From: Mugil cephalus
Taxonomy: Eukaryota; Chordata; Actinopteri; Mugiliformes; Mugilidae
Length of the DNA: 64,000 bases
NCBI RefSeq assembly: GCF_022458985.1
Contig: NC_061789.1
Location: forward strand, 13,486,357 to 13,550,356
Direction: 5' to 3'
The translations under genes and the position numbers were made by a program. The notes under the pieces were generated by a model that was given only the letters and a program-made list of their open reading frames with translations, had not been told where the DNA came from and ran no database searches. How positions within the stretch are numbered: position 1 is the stretch's first letter; the number at the start of each line of letters is the position of its first letter. Positions 37,701 through 47,545 of the stretch are shown here, piece after piece.

Positions 37701-39875
37701 ATATTATTGCTGTAATGATGCACGCCTCATCCATTTATTAGCAATTAGCTGCGAACAAATATGGGCGAGTGGGAAAGAAGTGTGTTATTTCTGCAGCGAT
37801 AGGTGCAAACACTTTTATTTTTATTGCTAATTACGCCAGTGGGCATTAAACCACAGTGCCATTTCCACATTCTTTCACTCTCTTGCTGCCGGCGAACTCG
37901 CTGGAATCTGTTCATGTGATGCAGGTTGGTGTAGATTAGATTAGGCGACAAGAGCCTGGGTAGGTGGGGTTACCCAGGAATGTTCTGTCACTACAAGGGA
38001 AAAATGCACCCTCGCTGGTTTGGCGCTTTGTTTAGAGAAGAGGATAATGGCTGGAATGAATATTTAGAGGAGAGAAACGGATATGAACACGCAGAAAGAG
38101 TGAGTCTGAGAGATTGATCTGCAGAGAAAGTATTTGACCTCCAAGTTGAGTATCAGTAAAGGATAAGGAAAGGTGGTTGTTACGCTAATTGCAGTAGATT
38201 GAGGTGAAGACTGAGCTGTAATGTTGATCATATGCTGCTGCTGGATATAAAGTTACTAGATAAGAAACCATATAAATGAAAAGGTTCACCCCTTTTTCAG
38301 CCATGATTGTTTCTGTGTGATTCGTAATCTGTACGGATGTTGAACTGTTGGGATCCTGTAGGAAATGACGCTGGTCACAGTTGAGATGGACTTGAAGCTA
38401 CACTTGAGTCTGACTTCAGTCTTTTAATACCTCAGTCCAGCTCTGACCTCTTGTGGACTCTCTGGGGAACTGCACGTTGAAAGCTGCAGGACATTTCAAA
38501 TCTAAGGCAGAGTGTGTCAGTGTGTTCTCCGTGTGTTTTCATGTTTGCGCAACTGGGTTGCGGGTGCATTTTCTTTGTATTCTGTCTTACCCGTCACCTC
38601 AGTGGTGTGTGACGTGTGTTGTTATTCTCGTGCAGATGTGAATGTGTCACCGTTGCATAAAAAGAATAGTGTGGTCAGGTCTGCGAAGGTTCTCAGTCAA
38701 CAAAGAAACAAACCAAAGGTTTTCTTGGGTTTATTTAAGTCCAGTCATCTGTGTTTCAGCTTTGTTTCTTTTGGATAAAAAAAGTTCGATTTGTATTTTT
38801 TTTTTTCTCAATTTGTGGTGCATTTTACACTTTAAAAGCTAAATTGTACAGTTACAAGCAGCTGTTGTGGTTGATTCTTCCTTGTGGACCTGGTAAGATC
38901 TTAGATAAGTTTTTTTTTTTTTTTTTTTTAATTTGACTACAAATTTTCAAAAATATGCAAATACTATGTCGTGCCAAAACATTAGGTACCCCAGTGGAAA
39001 TGAATGCATTCTACTATAATAGTCCTGCTCTCAATCCCCCTTCATGACTGTCACAGCTAATGTTGAAGCAACGTAAGGAAAGTAGTCGTTCACATGTGTT
39101 CCTGTTCTTTAGCCGAGGCCACCGGCAAGACGGGGTCGTCAAAAATAATAGAAACAAAGTATTGTTTCAAACTCCGAAGTGAAAACACAGATGAATCAAC
39201 AGCTCTGTTAGTTATTTGAAACAAATCCTGAATACCATAACCTCCACCTCTAAGCTTCAGTTCACTTTTCTGTTAAAAAGAGCCAATGTGTCCAGCAGAC
39301 TACAGGGCATGTGTGGAAGTCCTCTGTGGTGAACTCCGCCCCGAGTGCCTGCTCACACGCGGTGGCACACAAAAGCTGGAGTCTGACTTGAATTTCCAGA
39401 AGATCCAGGTTCCGCGCGCCGTCTCGTGATACGACGCGCCGCATTGTTCTCCCGCACTTCCAGCCCGTCCATTCATCCACCCGTCCAGCAGCCTGAGACG
39501 CGCTCGTGTGTCGAAATAGCGCTTATCAAACGCATGTGCGCTCACTTGCCAGTTGGATATTCCATCCTGGCGCATGCGTCATGGTTTCATTCTGTGCGAC
39601 AAACCGTGTCATAGTGTTGGTCTTGTGACTCGGGTGTGATGGTGTTAACTCTTTTATTTCTCCGCAGCTGGTCCAGTCTAATGGAGTCTCGAGAGCTCCG
39701 CCTGCCTTCCTCGCGTGAGTCACACACACACAAACACGAAAGAAAACATAAAAAAAAAACGTCTGGTCTCTAAAGACGTGCCCTCATGTCTCACTTCCAC
39801 AGAGGAGGGAACCCGTTCGCCACAGTCAGGCTACGTCCGACCGTCACCAACGACCGCTCGGCGCCCGTCATCTGA
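10618..39875 (+). CDS. baiap2l1: BAI1-associated protein 2-like 1 (IRTKS), I-BAR and SH3 adaptor
   Basis: Links Rac/membrane curvature to actin assembly at the plasma membrane (family knowledge). Fourteen coding exons: 10618-10668, 13442-13517, 13713-13799, 20770-20831, 22118-22189, 22799-22933, 26981-27133, 27276-27431, 27807-27921, 29188-29398, 33273-33335, 34165-34393, 39668-39714, 39803-39875. All introns are GT-AG and phases join without a break, giving 509 residues (human 511). Residues ~1-250 are the IMD/I-BAR domain (starting [20 protein letters not shown]; later [18 protein letters not shown]). A Ser/Pro/Asn linker follows, then SH3 at ~329-385 ([14 protein letters not shown]-like position replaced; GWFPSSY end). 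The C-terminus [19 protein letters not shown] is the WH2-like tail diagnostic of BAIAP2L1 rather than BAIAP2. Intron 10 holds a complete Tc1 element. Which teleost paralogue (a or b) it is cannot be told. Confidence 0.95.
11461..11905 (+). mobile_element. Degenerate, internally deleted Tc1-like transposon relic
   Basis: Begins with TACACCGATCGGCCACAACA, the inverted-repeat end of a common teleost Tc1-type element. After ~60 bp the sequence jumps into the middle of the transposase gene (segment GGCATTCATGTGGAT). It continues through the region encoding the conserved Pro-Asp-Leu-Asn-Pro-Ile-Glu catalytic stretch (around 11703-11755), with frameshifts. The end of the reading frame (CAGAGCTG-like, then CCTACACAGTATTAGG) is recognisable near 11840-11885. 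The right inverted repeat is mostly eroded. A CA run at ~11665-11680 interrupts it. It lies in baiap2l1 intron 1 and cannot encode a protein. Confidence 0.7.
14950..15290 (+). repeat. Interspersed repeat, family B copy 2
   Basis: Opposite-orientation relative of 4095-4425, in baiap2l1 intron 3. It shares the CTATATACTATGGACAAACC start, TTGGATTCTGAACCTCG, the GCCATATTGGATGAGCTTTA block and the GGGGATTTGCTCCTTTTTGG / CTCAAGTGGCCACTTG block. There is no coding capacity; the open frame 15202-15384 overlaps it by chance. Confidence 0.65.
17474..17510. repeat. (ACTAT)n pentanucleotide microsatellite
   Basis: About seven uninterrupted ACTAT units in baiap2l1 intron 3. Confidence 0.9.
19407..19431. 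repeat. (CA)n microsatellite
   Basis: Uninterrupted CA dinucleotides, about 12 units, in baiap2l1 intron 3. Confidence 0.9.
23150..23180. repeat. Poly(T) tract
   Basis: A run of about 30 T in baiap2l1 intron 6. It could be the reverse-strand tail of an old retroelement, but no recognisable element body adjoins it. Confidence 0.7.
30005..30216 (+). repeat. Tc1 left terminal inverted repeat
   Basis: A 212-bp terminal repeat, matched base for base in inverse orientation by 31395-31606. Repeats of this length, much longer than the ~50-bp ends of classic Tc1, put it in the long-TIR group of Tc1-like elements. That group normally carries transposase-binding repeats at both ends of each TIR. Confidence 0.9.
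30322..31316 (+). pseudogene. Tc1-family transposase, inactivated by a stop and a frameshift
   Basis: Cut-and-paste transposase of the Tc1 group. The frame starts at ATG 30322 ([11 protein letters not shown]) and meets TAG at 30355-30357 after 11 codons. It then runs through a paired-like helix-turn-helix DNA-binding region (for example [16 protein letters not shown]) to about 30680. Around 30670-30690 a single-base loss or equivalent indel shifts the frame, and the rest (30695-31316) holds the catalytic part. The DD34E triad is intact by eye: D in FSDES, D in [10 protein letters not shown] in NPIENLWG. The C-terminus is KGAPTKY then TGA. Two disabling lesions against perfect terminal repeats show that this copy is non-autonomous. 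The spacer before FSDES looks a few residues shorter than in relatives I remember (uncertain). Confidence 0.88.
31395..31606 (-). repeat. Tc1 right terminal inverted repeat
   Basis: Inverse copy of 30005-30216, beginning GCCTTTTCAGAATATTC and ending CTGGCCAGCACCTG next to the target TA. Confidence 0.9.
33074..33108. repeat. (TA)n microsatellite
   Basis: About 17 uninterrupted TA units in baiap2l1 intron 10, roughly 165 bp upstream of the SH3-completing exon at 33273. Confidence 0.9.
34676..34722. repeat. (TG)n microsatellite
   Basis: TG dinucleotides with one GAG interruption near 34712, in baiap2l1 intron 12. Confidence 0.9.
35035..35629 (+). mobile_element. TA-flanked MITE, family A copy 2
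   Basis: A 595-bp element in baiap2l1 intron 12. The left end is GACTGTATATAAATATGGAC and the right end ATATTTATACGGCC is its imperfect inverse. TA flanks both ends (35033-35034, 35630-35631). Its first ~200 bp match 3580-3740 (landmarks GGCCGAACTCATGCTATTTTCCC) and its last ~95 bp match 3940-4032 (landmarks TGACCTATACTGCAGCCAGT). No transposase is encoded. Confidence 0.75.
35740..36060. repeat. Fragment of a common teleost interspersed repeat, family F
   Basis: Resembles, from memory, a very widespread fish repeat whose ends read like TACACTCACCGGCCACTTTA. Diagnostic stretches are CACCAGCACCAGCTTGATC, TCAGACCAGGAGGC, GCCCGCCTGGCACCAACAGC and CCCATTCTGATCCTCGGTTT. A different part of the same consensus is seen at 58225-58320, and possible terminal fragments near 59518-59552 and 60595-60640. 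Its class (DNA transposon or retroelement) is not decided here. It lies in baiap2l1 intron 12. Confidence 0.65.
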
Positions 39876-40680
39876 TCCGTCCCCGCCCGCCCCCTTGTAA
39901 TCGAGACGGGACGCGCGGCCCAGCTTCAGCCCTCAGACTCCTCCAGCTTCTTCTGGTACGGATGGGAAAAAAACAAAAAACTAAAAAGAAATGCCATTTG
40001 AATCTGGGATCCCCTGAAGTGATTTGGGACCATTTTATTTTCTGAACAGATGCTCATATATTTATGATATATTTATGATGTATATATATATATATATATA
40101 TATGTCATATGTTTCTATGTCTATTTTTGTCCCTCCGTCTGTGGTGGTGAGATTTAAAATTGAAACGCCCACATTTGTACCTGCACTTGGATGAAAACTA
40201 AACGGATGAGTAGAAACGGTCGAGCGTGTTTGAATGTATTTATGCCGTCGATGCTGGAAATCTTTTGTGTTGCCATAGAACAGCAGGAGGACGTCCTGTG
40301 CGCTTCGCCTCCAGGCGCTCGCGCCCACGTCTCTGCTCTGTGTCGACAAAGATTGCGAGGAGGCGCCGATCTCCTTCCTCTTGTATATACCCCTCATGTG
40401 TGTACATTTGCACAGCAGATATATTGTCCTTCGCTATCCAAGTTAATTGTTTTCGTAGTGTGGAGACGGGACCGTGATGACGAAACCTGCTGTAAAACAT
40501 GACTCACCTGTCGCATTCTTCTTCCCACTGCGGATACGAGTCGTTACGATCGCCTCATCTTTATATTGACAGTGCAATCATTTGTGCTTTTATTTTTATT
40601 TTATTTTATTTTATTTTTTGGCCTTACACCCTTAATGGCATTTGCTGTATGAAAAATAAAGATTTATTTCTTCAATTTGA
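39876..40680 (+). other. baiap2l1: baiap2l1 3' UTR with poly(A) signal
   Basis: About 0.8 kb follows the TGA at 39873-39875. An AATAAA hexamer at 40655-40660 is a good poly(A) signal, with T/G-rich sequence downstream around 40665-40720. A (TA)n run lies inside at 40081-40102. Open frames here (40191-40502 and others) are not considered coding. Confidence 0.6.
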
Positions 40681-41886
40681 GGCTCTCGCTAAACAATCTG
40701 TGCTCGCTTTGAGTGTTTTTAACAACAACAAAAAAAAAAAAAAAAAATCAAGTCAGGCAAGACGTCAAAAGCATAAGTAGCATTCAATTTAATTACAGTA
40801 ACTCATATAAAAAGAAAGAACCCCGATCATAAGCGTGCGTAGTGTGTTTTCTAAAGCGAGAAGATTTATTTAATTGTTTTTTTAAACCCCTCCCGCTCAG
40901 TTTCATCTCCTTCTCTTCTCCCGTGGACAGTTTTTTTTATAACATCTTGCTCTAATGGAAGACATGGAGATACCGCGGACACAGGGACGTGGACATTCTC
41001 GACTGATTGTCTGGCTGGGAGGAACGAGGGAGGGAGGGAAGGGGGTGGGTTGACTTGTCAGAGAGTATCGTTATTTAAGATAAAAATCCACACGTTATCG
41101 AGAGAAATCTTCGGCTTTTTCCCGCTCAGCATGCGTTTCCCCCCCCCCGAAGCTCGAGGAGAAGGGTCCGACGTCGGACAGTGTTCGAGGCTGCGAAGTC
41201 GAGGGCGTTTCAGATTACGTGTTCCTGAGGTCTGCATCGGCCCTGGTGACAGCGCAGCCCGGCGAAGTATCATCAGACAGAACGGTCAGTGCAAATATGG
41301 CCCCAAGAAGAAGTTACGAACAAGACCAGGCAGAACGCTGCAGGCTTTTCTGCCCGACGACAGTCCGCCGCCACAGCTGGAGCAGCTCCACAGCTTTATC
41401 CTTAACATGTTCTCTGTGTTATTCCAGGTGAGGCAAAAAAAAAAAACCAACAAAAAAACAAAACGAAAGGAAGGTTTGCGTTTCCTTAAAAAGCAAATTC
41501 ATCAGTGATCTCTGGGTGCAATGTTACTAAACAGGATTAGAACCAAAAAGTAGCACTGAGAGAAGGAGAAAAAAAATCAGGCAAATGTCTATGATTCGGA
41601 CAAAACGTGAAGGAATCTACAGAAGAAATGAGGACTGGTGGAATCTGACGATCGCTGCGTGTAGTGAAGGCACTGACGACAGCTGGACGCTCGACACACG
41701 CTACAATAAATCATCTGCTATCGAGACGAGAATAGATTTCTACACGTGCCTCTAACGATAATAATAACAACAACAAAAAAAAGTCATAATCCGTGGTGAT
41801 TATGTTCATACGCCGTACGTGACGGGATGGCGACAGCAATGTGTATTATTAAGAAAATGTGGCAAAATAAAACAGAATGTTGGATT

Positions 41887-41929
<43 letters not shown>

Positions 41930-41982
41930 TGTGCGCGTGTGTGTGAGGAGTAGAAGCGCGGGGCCGTAGTTTGGTCCTTTTT
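40681..41982 (-). other. bri3: Probable bri3 3' UTR and tail-to-tail spacer
   Basis: Lies downstream of the bri3 stop on the minus strand. The only clear minus-strand AATAAA I noticed (TTTATT on +) is at 40865-40870, which would give a ~1.1-kb 3' UTR ending ~0.2 kb from the baiap2l1 poly(A) site. It contains a (GT)n run at 41892-41928. The 152-residue plus-strand frame 41050-41508 has no recognisable feature and is probably chance. Confidence 0.45.
41892..41928. repeat. (GT)n microsatellite
   Basis: About 18 GT units in the bri3 3' UTR, roughly 55 bp beyond the stop codon in the sense of bri3 transcription. Confidence 0.9.
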
Positions 41983-44900
41983 CTAGCCGAAGGTGGCGCC
42001 GCAGTTGGGACATCTCCTCTGGCGCAGCGCGAAGCAGAAGAGGATGCCCAGGGGGAAGAAGAAGATGGCGCACAGGATCCCCAGGCAGGTGAAGTCGTCC
42101 TCCAGGACGCCCACTCTGCAACACACACACAAAAAAAAAAACGGCGACGATTGTCCGCGTTTAGCTCTGGTCGGAAATGCAACCCAGACGGATTCGTTAC
42201 GCGTTTAATTCATTTTGTGTCGACTCAAAAAAACAACCCTAAAGCTCACGCTCTTGATGTGTGGCACCATTTTTTTTCCTGTGTGTCTCACGTTGAGTGT
42301 TATGTCAAAAACAAAAGGTAATTAGTATTATTAAATACAATAAACTTTAAAAATCCATTCAAAGCAGGCCTTTAACTCTAAATAGCTAAGTTATTCCTGC
42401 AGAAACATGCAGAAACGTGCTTAGACCTGGACAGTTTGATTTGATTTGAATACGCACGACAAATCCTCACATCTCTGCCTCGACCTGCATCAGAAAACAA
42501 CACGACCGCCATCTCTTCCCGTTCTGTAGCACAAGCCCGCGCCTGACCTGTTTAGTCACATTCTCCGAAGTCTGCTTTACGGGAACCGTAAAGCAGATGC
42601 AAATGGCATTTGCATTGGAGTTTGGCTGCTTTGAGTTTGACTTTGAACGCGGCATGGCTAACATCTACCGGGACTTTCAACTACACATAAACTCTAGGGT
42701 TTACAGAGAATGAACGGGTCTGGAAAAAGAGAAAACATCCACTGAGCTAGGAACAGGGAACTCGGGCTACAATTTGCAACAGATAAAACCAAGGAATCCA
42801 TGAGAGCACGGATAAATCCTGCCTCGCATCAAGGGTTCAGGCTGGGGCTGTGCTGGTGCATCAAGTGGGTTTTGTTAAAACTCTGCAGCCAGAAACCAGA
42901 AGAAGGTCCAACTAGGTTCTAGCAAGGTGGTCCTAAAGAAGTGGCCAAAGCTCCTCAGACAAAAACTCGTGCTCTAAGTTAAACCGGTTGTCACCTGACT
43001 TCTTTCCAGATCCGGACAATTCCGGATGTTTTCCGAATCGTCCCAAGCTTCTGGCTCATGCTCTTGATTTCACACCAGACGTTGGTCGCGGCTCCGAGCG
43101 GCTCGTTCTCAGAGCAGCTTTAACTGGAAGCGGCGGCGAACAAAGCGTTAACCGCGGTCTCATGACTGCAGCACGCCGCCCAGCGTGGCCACCGAAACCC
43201 GCCCCCGAGGGAATCAACCAAAGCACTGAAAAGCTACTTTTGTCGACGCTTGAATGTAATTTTACGCAAGCGTGTCACAGAGCCGTGGATTACCCTCATC
43301 AATCTGCTGCGACGCAGACTTAGAACTACATGACAGTGTTTGCTGCTGCTGCCTGTGCTGCTGCTTATCTGCACGCTGGTGACAAGAACTGCTGCCGTCA
43401 CTGACCCGAGCCAGACGGGTGACGCAAACGCTGACCAGCTTTTACGAAACCTTTCCCGGATTGTTTAGAAACGGTGCAGGCGTTCAAAGTAAACTGCGGC
43501 TGATGTCTGCCGTTCTCACAAACTGTCACTAGCTGCGCTTCCACTACAGTTTTTTGCAAAATAAACGTGATATTTCTGAATTTTCGACACGTGTTTCCAT
43601 TGAAAGGTGTTTCATGAATGAGCTGTAACTCTCGTAAAGTTAAAGTCAGTTTTTCAAAATGTTACCGTCACCATATTTGTTTTTTGCACATTTCTGGTTG
43701 TACCTGAAACGCACTTCATGTCTTTTCTGCTTTTAGCAGGAAAGTGTTTTGGAGGCAAAGTGATCGCATGAACTTTACTAACAGACGGGAATGAAAAAGG
43801 AGAAATGAAAGTATGTGTGATATTTTAGATTTATGCCTCTATCTGATTTAAGCTAAACGATGCTTGTAATGATGTATGACACCTCGCCTGACTGGAAGAC
43901 AGCAGGGACGTCCCCCGCCCGTTTTTCTGCGTGGACAGTTTTGTCTGGAGTCGCCCTGTTGGAATCAGATCATGTGGGCGAGCTGTAAACGGTGATGGAC
44001 GGAAAAACTGAGCGGCCTTGAGCGTGCAATAAAAAGTTTGTTAACTTTCACTTCGTGTAAAAGCAAAAAAAAAACAAAAAAACACAACTATTCTTTTTAT
44101 ATATCCACCACGCAGCAACAACCAAACCTGCTGAATTTGCAGAGAAAAAAAGAAATACACAGAAAGAGACATCCTCTTTCTTTCTGCTTGACATCCACGT
44201 GAACCGTGTCCCGCAGCCACCTTTGGCCCCCGTCACATGTCTCGGGCTGAAATCATCTGACCGACAGGACGTTGACTCATTACTGTGAAACTAACGCGAA
44301 ACCCGCCGTCGAAAACAGAAAGTCATGCTCAGCGTTACACACGTACAGTTCCCGGCGCTGCTTACATTAGGCTCAGAGGAAGCCGTTCCCACGGGACACT
44401 CGCGTTGTCCACGTATTAATCTGTGATCTTATCCGTCGGTGAAGTGGGTTGTTGTGATGCCGGACTGTGATTTGACCTTTGTGCCTAAACGCTGGACGCC
44501 GCTTGTTTACGCTCCGCTGACGACACTCTCGCCACGTTCGTGTGTCCTCACCTGCAAGCGGGGCAGCCTCCCACCACCACTACGGAGGGCTGGATGATGG
44601 TGTACGTCCCCGGGTAGGGCTGCTGGGAGACGGCGGGGGCCATCTGGGCTGACGGGTACCCTGCAGGTTTGGAAAAGGAGATGGCACGCGTTAAAATTTA
44701 CCGCACGGTTCAGAGGACATCAGGGAGAAAAGTGAACAATCGGCATTCAAATTACAATTCCACAACATTATTTAAGATGAGATTAATGAAGTTTGAGCTC
44801 AGGTATGAGGTCACCTCAAACTATTTGATTTGTTTATTTATTTATTTTGTAGATAAAACTCGGCCTTGGCCTGTGAGGGAGTGCGTGGGAGGTTTTATGG

Positions 44901-46126
44901 GACGATGGACACATGATTAATTAGGGCACAGTCGCCTGAAGCAGAGGTATATATATATAATCAAGTTACTACAAATATAAAATATCTGGAAAAGTCCATT
45001 CAACAGGCCGTGACAAATTAAGGCCACAGGTCCACTTCTCTCGCCGTGTTCCCGTGGCCCACTAAACTTTGATCCCGTAACCACGCAGAAGTGATCACAA
45101 GCACCTGTTGCACCTCCCAGTCAGGTGACTCCCCTCTGGTGACTAAAACCCTCCACAGAAACCAGCGCAGGCGACTCATTCAGGTACTACAGCGGATTTT
45201 TGTGCTACCAGAGAGGAGACCAGAAGCGTGTGGTTTGGCAGACAGGAAATCGCACGCAATTACAAGAAACGAGATCGGAGACTTCCTCGAGGCACTCGCT
45301 GCTTTTCCGGCCCACTCGAGGCAGGGACACGGATCAGGCCCAGGGGCTCGAGCAGCACCAGCTACAGCGTTTTGCATTTCGACAGCCTTTTAAAATAATA
45401 GCCCAAGTAATTTATTATTATTATTATTTCAGGTTTCAACACAAAAAAACTGAACTACATATTGAATACATGATATTTATTATTAAAGAATTTTGTCCAA
45501 GAAAAAAAAGACATAGGCCATTGTTTTAAGAGAGTGTCGATTTACTTCCTATTAAAAAAAACAAAGGCTGAACGATTTGCTGACGTCGTAACGTTATCGC
45601 GTGACTAAGTTATATTCTTATCACGCTTGTACCTTTGAACCCTAATCTAAATGTATGCGAAAATGAGGTTAGGGAATAAAGGTTGTCATAAACAGACATT
45701 GTTTTGACGTAAGGCGCATGCGCAACCTTGAAGCGCCTGATAAACTAAACTAATTAGTCCCCCACGGTTGTACCTATCTAAAGTCAAAATAGTTTCAAAA
45801 CGCGCCTGTTAGGAGTACTATATATAAATATGAACTAAAAAAAAGGGGGAAGATTCCCTTTAAAGCGAAGACGGAAGTTGGCAGGAGTGACTCCTCTCTT
45901 CCCGTTAGGTAACTTCACTTTCTGGCAAATGTTGAGTAAAACGGGGCTACTCGCCTGCACCGTCGGGGTACGGATAGGGCGGCGGGGCCGCCGGTGGGAT
46001 GGCTCCATAGCCGTGCGCCGCCGCCGCCGCCGCCGGCTGCTGCTGCTGCGGGCCGTACTCATACGCCCCCGGGACGGCGTTGTAGGCGGGAGGTCTGTCC
46101 TGGAGAAGAGGTTTGCTGTCCACCAT
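41983..46126 (-). CDS. bri3: Brain protein I3 (BRI3), small endolysosomal membrane protein
   Basis: Three coding exons on the minus strand: 46126-45955, 44660-44552 and 42115-41983, giving 137 residues (human 125). The start [16 protein letters not shown] matches the human start, which keeps the dileucine and PPxY-like sorting motifs. Next come a [20 protein letters not shown] stretch, then the Pro/Tyr-rich cytosolic region, a cysteine-containing hydrophobic block ([19 protein letters not shown]), a membrane span of about 20 residues (around [18 protein letters not shown]) and a terminal [11 protein letters not shown] zinc-ribbon-like end. Intron 2 is GT-AG. Intron 1 has either a GC donor after 45955 (CAG|gcgagt) or a poor GT donor after 45961, both in frame and differing by two residues. 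An in-frame upstream ATG at 46195 would add 23 residues. BRI3 is linked to lysosomes and TNF-induced death; its molecular role is unsettled. Confidence 0.93.
43529..43640. repeat. Fragment of MITE family C
   Basis: Matches, in inverse orientation, the right arm of the element at 58495-58787. Shared landmarks are CACTAGCTGYGYTTYC, then TTGCAAAATAAACGTGATATTTCTGA and CGTGTTTCCATTGAAAGGTGTTTC (read in parts). It lies in bri3 intron 2. The other arm is not clear. Confidence 0.55.
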
Positions 46127-46440
46127 CTCACCCGACGTCGTCCAACTTGTCCGGTTTCTCTGCTCTCGGCTCTCCGGCGACAACAAATGCTCCAAACTGA
46201 ACTCGGGCTACTTTTCTTTCGCTACCAGGAAGGCGGCGCGAGTCTGGCCAGCGCGCGGGGCGACAAAAACAAAGAAAATACGCTGCGCAAAAATGAAACT
46301 TCGTCCCTCTCCATGCGCCAACTTTGTCCCCGGCGGCGCAACAACCTCAAACGTCCAGCCCCGCGTCCACTTTTTTTTTTTTTTTTTTTTAAAGACAGGA
46401 ATGCTCTTGTGTCTGTCTGGTGGTCGTTAACTTAACTCCA
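46127..46440 (-). promoter_or_regulatory. bri3: Probable bri3 promoter/5' UTR, CpG-rich
   Basis: GC- and CpG-rich sequence just upstream of the bri3 ATG, with GCGCGCGGGGCG near 46250 and a poly(T) run at 46371-46390. No TATA or CCAAT box was recognised on the minus strand. The transcript start is unknown. The plus-strand frame 45878-46435 is antisense to exon 1 and not considered real. Confidence 0.4.
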
Positions 46441-47202
46441 TTTTCCGCCTTGAAGTTGGTCCCGTGGCACCAAAACAACAATCGTCTGTCATCACAGCGC
46501 CTTGCAACTCAGCTGGAAGTCGGAGAGGCTTTTCCTTTCTGTCTGGATTGTCACAAGAGAGGAATCATGTGATGAGCTGCTGTAGCGCCTCTGCGCAGTG
46601 AAAGGCTTCTTAAAGCCACAGTGCACCTCTGTAGAGAGGCTGCACAGCAAACGCAGCGGGACGGGTTACAAGTTGCGTTCAAGTACCGGTCCAATTTAAT
46701 GACAACACGTCGAAGATAAAAATCATTCGAGCCGTGTGCATTGGTGCACAGCCTCTTACTTTGAGCCTAAGTGTGTTTACACAGTGAGTTACATCACTGC
46801 TCCCTTTGGGAATAGTGTTTAATGTGCATAATAATCGAGTTGAGTGACCTAAACCTCAAACGTACGGTGGCCGGGAGAGGTCAACGCTCTGTAAGTTTAT
46901 AAAACACATGTAAATAAAACGCAAACGATTTAAAATAATGATAATAAAAACATCCTTCTACCAGAGGCCTGGGAGTTTCGGGGGTTTTGTGCTGTATCTT
47001 AGCTGTTTCTAGGGCTGCCCTCTTCTGGACTGAGGCTTCAGGTATTCAGGGTCACTGCCCCAGTCCATTTCTGATTTTATTTATTTCATATATTCTTTTA
47101 GCTTGAGAAAATGCACAATTCATTTGCAGATTGACAAGTTTGATAATATTTTTTATGTAAACTTTTTGTGGAAACATTTCCCTCCGTTGCCTTTCTGAAG
47201 AC

Positions 47203-47203
<1 letters not shown>

Positions 47204-47251
<48 letters not shown>
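47204..47251. repeat. (ATT)n microsatellite
   Basis: About 16 ATT/TTA units. The minus-strand frame across it encodes only poly-Ile. Confidence 0.9.
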
Positions 47252-47253
<2 letters not shown>

Positions 47254-47284
47254 ATTGTTGTTGTTTGCTCGTGTCTATTTCTCA

Positions 47285-47545
47285 AAGTCAAAAAGTCAAA
47301 GTCTGCTTTACTGTCAGTTCTGCCACATGTGGAGCACATCCAGAGGATTGGAACTGTGTTGCTTTAAGAGGCATGGTGCAACAAGTTAAACTAGAAACAT
47401 AAACATGAGATCAAAAAAAAAAAGAAGAAGAAGAAGTAAATAAATATTGAACTAAAAAAGCCATGACACATAAAAGATTGAGGTGAGTCCAATGTTGCAT
47501 AAGGTGGCCGGTGCAGCCTCTGAATGAGTGTGGCAGGGGCAAAAT
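47285..47545. repeat. Possible dispersed repeat, unclassified
   Basis: Segments such as AAAGTCTGCTTTACTGTCA, CTGCCACATGTGGAGCAC and GTCCAATGTTGCATAAGG resemble a teleost repeat I recall. Only one copy is seen in this window, so the call rests on memory of the family rather than on an internal match. Confidence 0.35.

Noticed and set aside
41050-41508. 152-residue plus-strand open frame between baiap2l1 and bri3
   Set aside because: No domain, no splice partner, ends in a Lys-rich A-run translation, and falls in the presumed bri3 3' UTR.
45878-46435. 185-residue plus-strand open frame
   Set aside because: Antisense shadow of bri3 exon 1 and its CpG-rich upstream sequence, with poly-Arg and poly-Phe from simple repeats.
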